This document shows positions 26,971-34,595 of a DNA stretch of 64,000 nt, piece after piece (within the stretch, counting starts at the first letter, position 1; each line of letters opens with the position of its first letter). The notes beneath the pieces are model-generated. The model had not been told where the DNA came from and made no database searches. It saw only the letters and a program-made list of their open reading frames with translations. The translations under genes were made by a program, and so were the position numbers. Source of the stretch: Acidimicrobiales bacterium (lineage in GTDB: Bacteria > Actinomycetota > Acidimicrobiia > Acidimicrobiales > Iamiaceae); NCBI GenBank assembly GCA_030448105.1, contig JAUJNP010000003.1:62001-126000 (forward strand). The letters are read 5' to 3'.

Positions 26971-27789
26971 CTACCGGTCCTGCCAGCGCAGCTCGAAGCG
27001 CGCCGTCAGCGCCTCGCCGGGCGCCACCACGAAGGGCTCACGGTTGAGGGCGTCGGGGGGCGCCGTCTGGGGCTCGATGCAGAGCGCTTCGGCGGGCTCG
27101 TCGTAGACCACCCAGTGCTCCGCATCCGACGCCAGGGTGAGCGCGGCCGCTCCCGGCCAGGTGATGGTGGGAGGTTCGGCGACGCCGGTGAAGCAGTCGT
27201 CCCACGGGCCGGGCGGCACCGGCACGAGGCCGCCGGTGGGCAGGCCGTCGTCGCCCCGCTCCCACATGGCGCCCGGCTCGAACCCGAGCTGGGCGGGCTG
27301 GCCGCGATCCAGGCGCCGGCGGAACCACGGGTGCCAGCCGCAGGCCGCCGGCATGGCCACCTCGTCAGCGTGCACCTCCAGCCCCAGGACCACAGCACCG
27401 GGTTCGAGGGTGATGCGATGCACGGCGTGGCCTCCGTAGGGCCACGGGTCGGTGAGGTCGACGCGGAGCAGGGCGGAGGTGCGGTCGTGGCCGGCGTCGG
27501 TCCACGGGACCGACCACGTGGTCCCGTGGATGGCGTGAGGCGCCATCGTGAGCGGGAAGCGGTGCTCGGCGCCGTCGAAGCGCAGCCGACCGGAGGCGAG
27601 GCGACCGGCCCACGGCACCATCGGGTAGCAGCCCCAGTGCAGCGGCTCGCGGCCGCCGTGGTCCTCCCGCTGCACCAGCACGTCGAGCCCGTCGACCACC
27701 AGGCGGGCGAGACGCCCACCGGCGTCGGGGTCGAGCACCACCTGCGCCCGGTCGTCGTTGAGCTCGATCACGACCGGGAAGCATCCCAC
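26971..27789 (-). CDS. Aldose 1-epimerase (galactose mutarotase-like)
   Basis: 272-residue beta-sandwich epimerase. Expected catalytic residues are visible: the His in PHAIHGTTW (near residue 85), the second His in [12 protein letters not shown] (near 150) and the C-terminal Glu in [16 protein letters not shown] (near 245). The N-terminal strand pair [20 protein letters not shown] is typical. It probably interconverts anomers of glucose or galactose, or acts on a related hexose phosphate. The GTG at 27789 is chosen because homology begins there; it leaves 30 bp to the divergent dtd gene, so the two promoters must overlap. Confidence 0.88.
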   Translation of the reverse strand: MGCFPVVIELNDDRAQVVLDPDAGGRLARLVVDGLDVLVQREDHGGREPLHWGCYPMVPWAGRLASGRLRFDGAEHRFPLTMAPHAIHGTTWSVPWTDAGHDRTSALLRVDLTDPWPYGGHAVHRITLEPGAVVLGLEVHADEVAMPAACGWHPWFRRRLDRGQPAQLGFEPGAMWERGDDGLPTGGLVPVPPGPWDDCFTGVAEPPTITWPGAAALTLASDAEHWVVYDEPAEALCIEPQTAPPDALNREPFVVAPGEALTARFELRWQDR

Positions 27790-27807
27790 CTCCCGACCGG
27801 CCGCCCC

Positions 27808-27813
27808 TACGCT
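27808..27813 (+). promoter_or_regulatory. -10 hexamer TACGCT, leaderless promoter of dtd
   Basis: TACGCT followed by GCCGGG and the GTG at 27820 (6-nt spacing), within the 30-bp divergent gap. Confidence 0.55.
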
Positions 27814-27819
27814 GCCGGG

Positions 27820-28272
27820 GTGCGGGCGCTGGTGCAGCGGGTCACCGAGGCCCGCGTGACCGTCGGCGGGGCCGAGGTGGGCAGGATCGGTCCCGGGCTG
27901 TGCGTGCTGGTCGGCGTCACCCACACCGACTCGCCGGACGTGGCCGCTCGCATGGCCACCAAGCTTTGGCACTTGCGGGTCCTGGCCGACGCCGAAGGGG
28001 CCATGAACCGTTCCGCCGCCGACCTCGGCGCCGAGATCCTGGTGGTCAGCCAGTTCACCCTCTACGGCGACACGGCGCGGGGCCGGCGGCCGTCGTGGAC
28101 GGCGGCCGCCCCGCCGGGGGTGGCCGAGCCGCTGGTCGGCGCCGTCGTGGAAGAGCTGCGCCGGCTCGGCGCCACCGTGGCCACCGGCCGGTTCGGCGCC
28201 GACATGGCGGTGGCGCTGGTCAACGACGGTCCCGTCACCCTCATGCTGGAGATCGACGCCGGCGGAGGGTGA
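27820..28272 (+). CDS. dtd: D-aminoacyl-tRNA deacylase (Dtd)
   Basis: 150-residue chirality-checking enzyme that removes D-amino acids (and Gly) from tRNA. The N-terminus is [17 protein letters not shown]. Both family motifs are intact: SQFTLYGD (near residue 80, the SQFTL motif) and the cross-subunit [10 protein letters not shown] (near 136, with the Gly-cisPro pair GP). The frame is open well upstream, but the GTG with a leaderless promoter 6 nt away matches the family start exactly. The 3' end overlaps the convergent lnt gene by 32 bp. Confidence 0.95.
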   Translation: MRALVQRVTEARVTVGGAEVGRIGPGLCVLVGVTHTDSPDVAARMATKLWHLRVLADAEGAMNRSAADLGAEILVVSQFTLYGDTARGRRPSWTAAAPPGVAEPLVGAVVEELRRLGATVATGRFGADMAVALVNDGPVTLMLEIDAGGG

Positions 28273-29716
28273 GGGCCCAGGCCGCCATCAGTGCCAGCCC
28301 GCCGGCGGCCACCACGGGCAGGTCGCCGGCGCGGCTGTAGAGGGTGAGGCCGCGCCGCAGGCCCACGGCGTGGACCCGCACCGCCCGCTGACCGACCCCG
28401 GTGCGCTCGAGCACCCGGCCGTCGGGCGTGATGAACCCGCTGAAGCCGGTGGGCGCGGCCTGCACCACCCAGCGTCCCGTCTCGATGGCTCGCAGGCGGG
28501 AGGACGCCACCTGCTGCGACTGCACGAACGTCCCCGTGAACGACGACCCGTTCGTGGGGTTGAGCAGCACGTCGGCCCCGTTGCCCACCGCCGCCCGCGC
28601 CCGGCGGCCGAAGAACACCTCCCAGGAGATCACCACTCCCATCTCGCCGACGGTCGTGGTGAGGGTGGCCGGGTCCCGCCCGGCGATGGCGTCGCGCTCG
28701 GGCAGGCTGGCCGGGGCCACGCCCTCGATGAGGGAGCGGAACGGCACCCACTCCCCGAACGGCACCCGCTGCACCTTGTCGTAGCGGTCGACCACCCGGC
28801 CGTCGGGGCCGAACGCCACCGACGCGTTCCGGAAGCGGGTCTTGCCGGCGTCCTCCACCACCCCCACCACCAGGGTGGTGCGCAGCCGCCGGGCGAGGGC
28901 GGCCAGCTCCCGGCCCTCCTTGGTGTCGGTGACGGTCCGCTCGACGTCGACGACGTCCTCCGGCCAGAGGGTGAGGTCGACGCCGGGGGGCACGTCGGCG
29001 CTGGCCCGCAGGTGGCGTTCGAAGACCACCCGGGGGTCGGTGTCGATGGCGCGGGTGCCCTGGGGGCCACCGCCCTGGACCACCGCCATCGTCAGGCTGC
29101 GTCCGATCGGCTCGCCGGACGGCGCCACGCCGGCCAACGCCACGACGAGGGCGACGGCGCCGAGGCCCGCCACCGCCGTCCACCACCGTCGCCGCAGCAG
29201 GGCGGCGAAGGCCAGCCCGACGACGACGGTGACCGCCCCGAGGAGAAGCGTGCCGCCCAGCCGGGCGAGGGGGGCCAGCGGGCCGCCAACCTGGCCCACG
29301 GCGAGGGTCGACAACGGCACCCCGCCGAAGGGCCACGCCCCCCGCAGCGCCTCTTGCACCACCCAGGCGCCGGGCAGAGCCAGCCATCGTCCGGCGCCGG
29401 GCGGGCAGGCGGCCAGGGCCAGCCCGGTGATGGCCGAGTAGAGGACTACGGCGACGAGGTAGCCGGGGAGGGTCAGGTCCTTCAGCCACGACATGGTCGG
29501 CCCGATGAGCCCGAACCCCACGAGCGCGCCCCGGCTGAACCGGGTCCCCACCGGCTGGTCGGCGATGGCCCGCTCCACCAGCACGATCCCGGCGAACGCC
29601 AGCGGCCAGAACCCCCACGGAGGCAGGGACAGGGCCAGCAGCGCGCCCCCGCCGAGGCTGACGGCGGCGCCGCCGACGGCCGCGCCTCGGGGGACCGCGA
29701 GGTGACGGCGCGTCAC
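28241..29716 (-). CDS. lnt: Apolipoprotein N-acyltransferase (Lnt) with Ser at the nucleophile position
   Basis: 491-residue membrane enzyme that N-acylates the lipoprotein Cys. An N-terminal block of about six helices ([20 protein letters not shown] is typical) precedes a periplasmic nitrilase domain and a C-terminal helix. Catalytic Glu253 is in [10 protein letters not shown] and Lys314 in [18 protein letters not shown]. The third residue, Cys387 in E. coli (C-Y-E), is Ser364 here: [14 protein letters not shown]. So the nucleophile is unorthodox, while the rest of the site, including the FGE loop, is kept. The GTG at 29716 overlaps the hemY stop (GTGA) and is preferred to an ATG nine codons earlier. 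A lipoprotein substrate with a clear lipobox is encoded at 14679. Confidence 0.88.
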   Translation of the reverse strand: MTRRHLAVPRGAAVGGAAVSLGGGALLALSLPPWGFWPLAFAGIVLVERAIADQPVGTRFSRGALVGFGLIGPTMSWLKDLTLPGYLVAVVLYSAITGLALAACPPGAGRWLALPGAWVVQEALRGAWPFGGVPLSTLAVGQVGGPLAPLARLGGTLLLGAVTVVVGLAFAALLRRRWWTAVAGLGAVALVVALAGVAPSGEPIGRSLTMAVVQGGGPQGTRAIDTDPRVVFERHLRASADVPPGVDLTLWPEDVVDVERTVTDTKEGRELAALARRLRTTLVVGVVEDAGKTRFRNASVAFGPDGRVVDRYDKVQRVPFGEWVPFRSLIEGVAPASLPERDAIAGRDPATLTTTVGEMGVVISWEVFFGRRARAAVGNGADVLLNPTNGSSFTGTFVQSQQVASSRLRAIETGRWVVQAAPTGFSGFITPDGRVLERTGVGQRAVRVHAVGLRRGLTLYSRAGDLPVVAAGGLALMAAWALTLRRRRSPA

Positions 29717-31125
29717 CGGCGGGGCCCGGCTACCACCGCCCACACCCGGTCGGCGGCCTCGGTGCCGCTGCGGATGCAGGCCGGGACGCCGACGCCGAGC
29801 AGGGCGGCGCCGGCCAGCGCCACGGTGGGGGGCAACGCGGCTTCGGTGGCGGCGATGCGCTCGAGGTGGCCGGGGGCGTACTGGGGGAACGAACCGGGCC
29901 AGCGGCTGACCCGAACCTCCCTCGGCGCGCCCACCAGGCCCATGGTGACGGCAAGGTCTTCGACCACCCGGGCCACCAGGTCGTCGTCGTCGAGGTCGAG
30001 GGCGGCGTCACCGCCGGCCCGCCCCACCGACGCGCGCAGCACCACGGTGCCGTCGCCTCGGCCGGGGGCGAGGTGGGCCCACTTGGCGCTGGCCCAGGAG
30101 CAGGCGGTCACGACCGCCACCGCCTGGTTCTCCACCCGCGGGACGAGGAAGCCGCTGGCGTCGAGCGGGCGGGCGATGTCGTCGGGGCGCACGGCCAGGG
30201 TCACGATGGCCACCGAGGCGTGCTCGACGCCGGCCAGCGGGCCGGCGGCCTCGGGTGCCACCTCCCTCAGGAGGGTGCCGGCGGCCGAGGCGGGCACGGC
30301 CAGCACCACCGCGTCGGCGTCGAGGCCGGCGGCGCCGGCCAGGTGGACGGTGAGCCCCGCCTCGCCGCGGGGGGTGAGCGCCTCGACCGGCGTACCGAGC
30401 CGCACGGTGGTGGGTCCCAGGTCGGCGGCGAGGGCCTCCACCAGCCGGCCCATACCGGCGGCGGGGCTGGCGAACACCGGCTCCCCGCCGGAGTCGGCCC
30501 CTCGCCCGGTACCGCCGCCGGCGGCCGCCTGCGCCGCCTCGATCAGGCCCGGGTGGTCGGCGTCGCGCGCCAGGGCGTCGATCTGGGGCACCACCGCCGC
30601 CAAGCTGAGCCGCCGGGTGTCCCCGGCGTTGATGCCGCCCACCAGCGGGTCCACCAGGCGGTCGAGGGCCTCGGCGCCCAGCCGGCGTTCGACCACCGCC
30701 CCGATTGGCTCGTCGCCCGCCAACGGGGTGGCCGGGAGGGTGAGATCCTCGTGCACTCGGTCGAGCCCGGCGGGCGAGAGGATGCCGCTGGCGGCGAGCG
30801 CCTCGAGGTCGGTCGGTATGCCGAGGACCTGGGGGGGCAGCGGGCGGAGCTGACCCCGGCTGTAGACGTAGGCCCGGCGGGCGGCGGGGTGGACCAGCTC
30901 GCCCTCCATGTCGAGGGTGCGGCACAGCTCGACGGCGGCGGGCGCGCGGAGCACGAAGGCGTCGGCGCCCTCGTCGACCAGCCGGCCGGCGAAGGGGCTG
31001 GTCCGCAGCTTGCCGCCGAGGTGGTCGCCGGACTCGAACAGCGTGACGTCGGCCCCCGCCGCCGCCAACCGGTGGGCGGCCGCCAGCCCGGCGATGCCGC
31101 CGCCGACCACGACGATCCCGGTCAT
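29713..31125 (-). CDS. hemY: Protoporphyrinogen/coproporphyrinogen oxidase (HemY/CgoX type)
   Basis: 470-residue FAD oxidase of heme synthesis. The dinucleotide site is MTGIVVVGGGIAGLAAAHRL with the ribose-binding Glu in VTLFESGDHLGGKLRTS. Substrate-domain motifs are GRLVDEGADAFVLRAPAAVE, VDPLVGGINAGDTRRLSLAA and the C-terminal FAD loop (ALAGAALLGVGVPACIRSGT). In Gram-positive bacteria this family usually oxidises coproporphyrinogen III in the coproporphyrin-dependent branch. That assignment (CgoX) is likely for an actinobacterium but cannot be proved from this gene. ATGA overlap with the ferrochelatase and GTGA overlap with lnt show one transcript. Confidence 0.92.
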   Translation of the reverse strand: MTGIVVVGGGIAGLAAAHRLAAAGADVTLFESGDHLGGKLRTSPFAGRLVDEGADAFVLRAPAAVELCRTLDMEGELVHPAARRAYVYSRGQLRPLPPQVLGIPTDLEALAASGILSPAGLDRVHEDLTLPATPLAGDEPIGAVVERRLGAEALDRLVDPLVGGINAGDTRRLSLAAVVPQIDALARDADHPGLIEAAQAAAGGGTGRGADSGGEPVFASPAAGMGRLVEALAADLGPTTVRLGTPVEALTPRGEAGLTVHLAGAAGLDADAVVLAVPASAAGTLLREVAPEAAGPLAGVEHASVAIVTLAVRPDDIARPLDASGFLVPRVENQAVAVVTACSWASAKWAHLAPGRGDGTVVLRASVGRAGGDAALDLDDDDLVARVVEDLAVTMGLVGAPREVRVSRWPGSFPQYAPGHLERIAATEAALPPTVALAGAALLGVGVPACIRSGTEAADRVWAVVAGPRR

Positions 31126-32081
31126 GGCCCGATCCCGGCCCGCGGGGCGGCGGCCAGCACCCGGTCGGCCAGGGCGCCCAGCACGTCGGGGTCGTCGTTC
31201 AGCGACCGGGTGCGGGCGAAGGCCAGCCCGGCCCGTTCGGCTTCCGCGGCGGCGGCTATGTCGAGGTCGTAGAGCACCTCGAGGTGGTCGGCCACGAACC
31301 CGTGGGGGCACACGCAGACGCCGGCGGCGCGCCCGGTGGCGCCGAGCTGACGGATCACGGTGAGGACGTCGGGCCCGCGCCACGGCTCTGGGGTGGCGCC
31401 GGCGCTCTGCCAGGCCAGGGCCCATCCGGCCCAGGGGCGCAGCCCGGCCCGCTGGGCCACAGCGGTCGCGCCCGCCCGTAGCTCGTCCGCGTACGGGTCC
31501 CCGTCCAGCACCCGCTCGGGCAGGCTGTGGGCGGTGAAGAGCACCTTGTGCTCGGCCGGCAGTGAGGCCCGGGCCTCGGCCACCGACGCCGCCAGGAAGT
31601 CCACGTAGGCGGGCTCGAGGTGCCAGCTGGAGATGGCGGTCACGGCCCGGCCCCGCGCCCCGCCCGCCGCCCGTAACCGGGCCTGGTACTCGCCCACGCT
31701 GGCGGCCGAGAAGTGCGGGGCCAGCACCAACCCCACGATCCGCTCCACGCCCGCGTCGACCAGGACGTCGACGGCGTCCTCGATGAACGGGGCGGCGTGC
31801 TTCTGGCCGAGCACCACCGTGGCCAACCCGGGGGCGCGCCGGTCGAGGGCCGCCTGCAACCCGGCTCGCTGCCCTTCGGTGCGCTCGGCCAGGGGGGATG
31901 TGCCTCCGATGGCGTCGTAGCGCCGCCGGAGATCGGCCAGCTGCTCGGCGCTCGGTGGCCGGCCCCGGCGGATGTGGGTGTAGTACGCCTCGACGTCGGC
32001 CGGGGTGGCCGGGGTGCCGTAGGCCATCACCACCACGCCGAGGCCCGACCCCGGCGACCCCGGCGACGAGGTCGCCGCCAT
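31122..32081 (-). CDS. hemH: Ferrochelatase (HemH/CpfC)
   Basis: 319-residue enzyme inserting Fe(II) into a porphyrin. Family landmarks: VVVMAYGTPATPADVEAYYT at the N-terminus, RRYDAIGGTSPLAERTEGQR, the catalytic His in FTAHSLPERVLDGDPYADEL (near residue 182), WALAWQSAGATPEPWRGPD and the acidic loop in CVCPHGFVADHLEVLYDLD (near 256). The C-terminal Cys cluster that holds a [2Fe-2S] centre in some actinobacterial enzymes is missing, so this form probably lacks the cluster. It may act on coproporphyrin III if the CPD route is used. The start and stop overlap the flanking heme genes by 1 and 4 bp. Confidence 0.94.
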   Translation of the reverse strand: MAATSSPGSPGSGLGVVVMAYGTPATPADVEAYYTHIRRGRPPSAEQLADLRRRYDAIGGTSPLAERTEGQRAGLQAALDRRAPGLATVVLGQKHAAPFIEDAVDVLVDAGVERIVGLVLAPHFSAASVGEYQARLRAAGGARGRAVTAISSWHLEPAYVDFLAASVAEARASLPAEHKVLFTAHSLPERVLDGDPYADELRAGATAVAQRAGLRPWAGWALAWQSAGATPEPWRGPDVLTVIRQLGATGRAAGVCVCPHGFVADHLEVLYDLDIAAAAEAERAGLAFARTRSLNDDPDVLGALADRVLAAAPRAGIGP

Positions 32082-33136
32082 CAGGCGACCGGTGTGTGGG
32101 CGTGGGCGTGCACCAGGTCGACGACGCGCTCCAACACGGCGGGGTCGGTGTCGGGCAGGACGCCGTGGCCGAGGTTGAAGACGTGACCGGGGTGGCCGGC
32201 GTTGCGGCGCAGCACGTCGTTGGCCTGCTCGGCCACCACCTCCCAGGGGGCGAAGACCACCGTCGGGTCGAGGTTGCCCTGCAGGGCGACGTCGTCGCCG
32301 AGGCGCCGGCGGGCCTGGTCGAGGGGCACCCGCCAGTCCACGCCGACCACGTCGGCGCCGGCGTCGCGCATCAGGGTGAGCAGCTCGCCGGTCCCCACCC
32401 CGAAGTGGATGCGGGGCACGCCGAGGTCGGCCATGCCGGCGAGCACCTTGGCGCTGGCGGGCAGGGCGAAGCGCTCGTAGTCGGGAGGGCTCAGCGCCCC
32501 GGCCCACGAGTCGAAAAGCTGCACCGCCGAGGCGCCCGCCTCCACCTGGGACCGCAACGACGCCAGGGCCAGGTCGGCCAGGCGGTCCACCAGGCGGGCC
32601 CACAGGTCGGGGTCGCCGTGCATGAGCGCCTTGGTGGCGGCGTAGGTGCGCGACGGCCGGCCCTCCACCAGGTAGCTGGCCACCGTGAACGGCGCGCCGG
32701 CGAAGCCGATGAGGGGCACGTCGCCCAGCTCCGCCACCAGGGCCCGCACCGTGGAGAGCACGTAGGGGGTGTCGGCCTCAGGGTCGAGCGGGCGCAGTCG
32801 GGCCAGGTCTGAGGCCTCCCGGAAGGGCTCGGCCACCACCGGCCCGACGCCGGGAGCGACGTCGACCTCGATGCCGATGGCCCGCAACGGCACCACGATG
32901 TCGGAGAAGAGGATGGCGGCGTCGACGCCGTAGCGGCGCACCGGCTGGAGCGTGATCTCGGTGGCCAGGTCGGGGGTGCGGATGGCGTCGAGGATGCTGC
33001 CCTCGCCCCGGAGGCGCCGGTACTCGGGCAGGGAGCGCCCGGCCTGGCGCATGAACCACACCGGCACCCGGTCGGCGCCCAGGCCCCGGCAGGCGCGGAG
33101 GAAGGGATCGTCAGGGGGGGCCGGCACGGCGGTCAC
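32081..33136 (-). CDS. hemE: Uroporphyrinogen decarboxylase (HemE)
   Basis: 351-residue decarboxylase converting uroporphyrinogen III to coproporphyrinogen III. The signature [20 protein letters not shown] (near residue 21, with the FMRQAGR substrate-binding Arg) is perfect. The catalytic Asp is in [35 protein letters not shown] and [16 protein letters not shown] are further family blocks, and the sequence ends with [11 protein letters not shown] and [15 protein letters not shown]. The GTG start lies 29 bp after the SDR stop, with no good leaderless hexamer, so it is probably transcribed from the promoter at 34525. Confidence 0.95.
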   Translation of the reverse strand: MTAVPAPPDDPFLRACRGLGADRVPVWFMRQAGRSLPEYRRLRGEGSILDAIRTPDLATEITLQPVRRYGVDAAILFSDIVVPLRAIGIEVDVAPGVGPVVAEPFREASDLARLRPLDPEADTPYVLSTVRALVAELGDVPLIGFAGAPFTVASYLVEGRPSRTYAATKALMHGDPDLWARLVDRLADLALASLRSQVEAGASAVQLFDSWAGALSPPDYERFALPASAKVLAGMADLGVPRIHFGVGTGELLTLMRDAGADVVGVDWRVPLDQARRRLGDDVALQGNLDPTVVFAPWEVVAEQANDVLRRNAGHPGHVFNLGHGVLPDTDPAVLERVVDLVHAHAHTPVA

Positions 33137-33165
33137 GGTAACGCCGCCCGCGCCGGCCACATCGG

Positions 33166-33960
33166 TCAGAGCAGGGTCAGGCCACCGTCGACCGCCAGGG
33201 TCTGGCCGGTGATGTAGCTCGCCTCCCCGCTGAGGAGGAACACGGTGGCCGCCGCCACCTCCCACGCCGTGCCCTGACGGCCGAGCGGCACGGGCGTGCG
33301 GTCCCGTGAGGCCCGTCCCCGCGACGCCCACCGACCGAGCGGGGTGTCGATCAGGCCGGGTGCCACCACGTTGGCCCGCACGCCCCGCCGGGCCCCTTCC
33401 AGGGCGACGTGGCGGCTGAGGCCCACCAGGCCGGCCTTCGACGCGTCGTAGGCCGGCAGCCGGCTGCCGGGCTTCAACCCGGCCACCGACGCGATGAACA
33501 CCACCGACGAACCTTCGCCGAGGTGGCCGAGGAGCTCGCGGGTCACGAGGAAGTGGCTGCGCAGGTTGACCGCGAACGTGGTGTCCCAGTCGGCGGCGGT
33601 GGTGCCCGCCAGCCCCCCGGTGCCTCGCCCGATGCCGACGTTCAGCACCGCGCCGTCGACCGGTGGGCCGTCGATGGCCTCCGCCACGAGGGCCACGCAG
33701 CCGGCCTCGGTGCTGACGTCGGCCTCGATCACGGTGACCGACCCGGGCGCCGCGCCCGGCGTGTCCCGCGCGATCCAGGCCGCCGTCTCCTCGGCGGCGG
33801 CCCGGTCGCGGTCGGCGCACACCACCGCTGCCCCCTCGCGGGCGGCCCGCACGGCGATGGCCCGCCCGTTGCCCACCGGCGCGTCCGGATCGTCGGAGGG
33901 TTGGGTGCCCGCCCCGACCACCAGCACCCGCCGGTCGGCCAGGCACCCCACGCCGGTCAC
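33166..33960 (-). CDS. SDR-family oxidoreductase with expanded cofactor loop
   Basis: 264-residue short-chain dehydrogenase. The active site is intact: Ser in [12 protein letters not shown], Tyr and Lys in [11 protein letters not shown] (near residue 165). ADVS after the second strand and LNVG for NNAG are also visible. The glycine motif T-G-x-x-x-G-x-G is stretched to [20 protein letters not shown], inserting about ten residues before the final G-x-G. VTVIEADV and a plain C-terminus ([13 protein letters not shown]) suggest NAD(P)-linked alcohol/ketone chemistry on an unknown substrate. The GTG overlaps the CMD stop by 4 bp. Confidence 0.88.
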   Translation of the reverse strand: MTGVGCLADRRVLVVGAGTQPSDDPDAPVGNGRAIAVRAAREGAAVVCADRDRAAAEETAAWIARDTPGAAPGSVTVIEADVSTEAGCVALVAEAIDGPPVDGAVLNVGIGRGTGGLAGTTAADWDTTFAVNLRSHFLVTRELLGHLGEGSSVVFIASVAGLKPGSRLPAYDASKAGLVGLSRHVALEGARRGVRANVVAPGLIDTPLGRWASRGRASRDRTPVPLGRQGTAWEVAAATVFLLSGEASYITGQTLAVDGGLTLL

Positions 33961-34517
33961 CCGTCGAAGCCGGGCACACCCGGTTCGCGCTGCACCCCCA
34001 GCGAGTTCAGCGTGAACGACACCAGGTGGTAGTGGCCGACGACCATGGGCACCTCGATCAGCTGGCGCTCGTCGTAGCGCCCGGCCAGGACCGTCCAGGT
34101 GTCGTCGGTGATGCAGCCGTCGTCGTGGAGCTCGTCGGCCGCCCGCAGCAGCGCGGCGTCGAAGTCGGCCCAGCCGTCGGCGTCGGGACCCTCCTTGATG
34201 CGCTCCACGTCGGCGGGGTCGATGCCCACCTCACGACCGATGAGCACGTGCTGACCCCACTCGTACTCGGCCCGGCAGCGCCACCCGGTGCGCAGGATGA
34301 GGAGCTCGCGGTCACGGGCGGGGAGCTTGCCGGCGAGGAGCTTCCCGCCGAAGGGCAGCCAGCGTCGGAACAGCCCGGGGTGGCGGACCAGCGTGGCGAA
34401 GATGTCCGAGGCGGTGGCGCCCTCGACGGCGATGCCGGCCAAGAGCTCGCGTGCCTCGTCGTCCTGCTCCTCCGGCGCCAGGGGCGGGATCCGGGGGGTG
34501 CTCGGGCGCTCGGTCAC
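33957..34517 (-). CDS. Carboxymuconolactone decarboxylase (AhpD-like) family protein
   Basis: 186-residue all-helical protein. The key block is [35 protein letters not shown] (near residues 64-98), the CMD fold motif with Glu, Cys and His in the C-x-x-E-Y-x-W-x-x-H arrangement. Only one Cys is present, unlike the CxxC of true AhpD, so a peroxidase role is less likely than a decarboxylase/isomerase-like one. The second half ([33 protein letters not shown]-type ending) is standard for actinobacterial members. It is the first gene of the CMD-SDR-heme-lnt run and has a leaderless promoter. Confidence 0.88.
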   Translation of the reverse strand: MTERPSTPRIPPLAPEEQDDEARELLAGIAVEGATASDIFATLVRHPGLFRRWLPFGGKLLAGKLPARDRELLILRTGWRCRAEYEWGQHVLIGREVGIDPADVERIKEGPDADGWADFDAALLRAADELHDDGCITDDTWTVLAGRYDERQLIEVPMVVGHYHLVSFTLNSLGVQREPGVPGFDG

Positions 34518-34524
34518 CCGCTCG

Positions 34525-34530
34525 ACACTA
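34525..34530 (-). promoter_or_regulatory. -10 hexamer TAGTGT, leaderless promoter of CMD-heme-lnt operon
   Basis: Minus-strand TAGTGT, 7 nt before the GTG at 34517. This is the only clear promoter for the six-gene run down to lnt. Confidence 0.5.
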
Positions 34531-34541
34531 CCGGGACCCCC

Positions 34542-34547
34542 TAGACT
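34542..34547 (+). promoter_or_regulatory. -10 hexamer TAGACT for HelD-like gene
   Basis: TAGACT in the 78-bp divergent gap. The start codon is about 48 nt downstream and has an AAGGACG ribosome site, so this transcript has a leader. Confidence 0.4.
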
Positions 34548-34595
34548 GACCCATCCCCCGGATGGGCACTCAGGCACCGCTGGACCAAGGACGGC

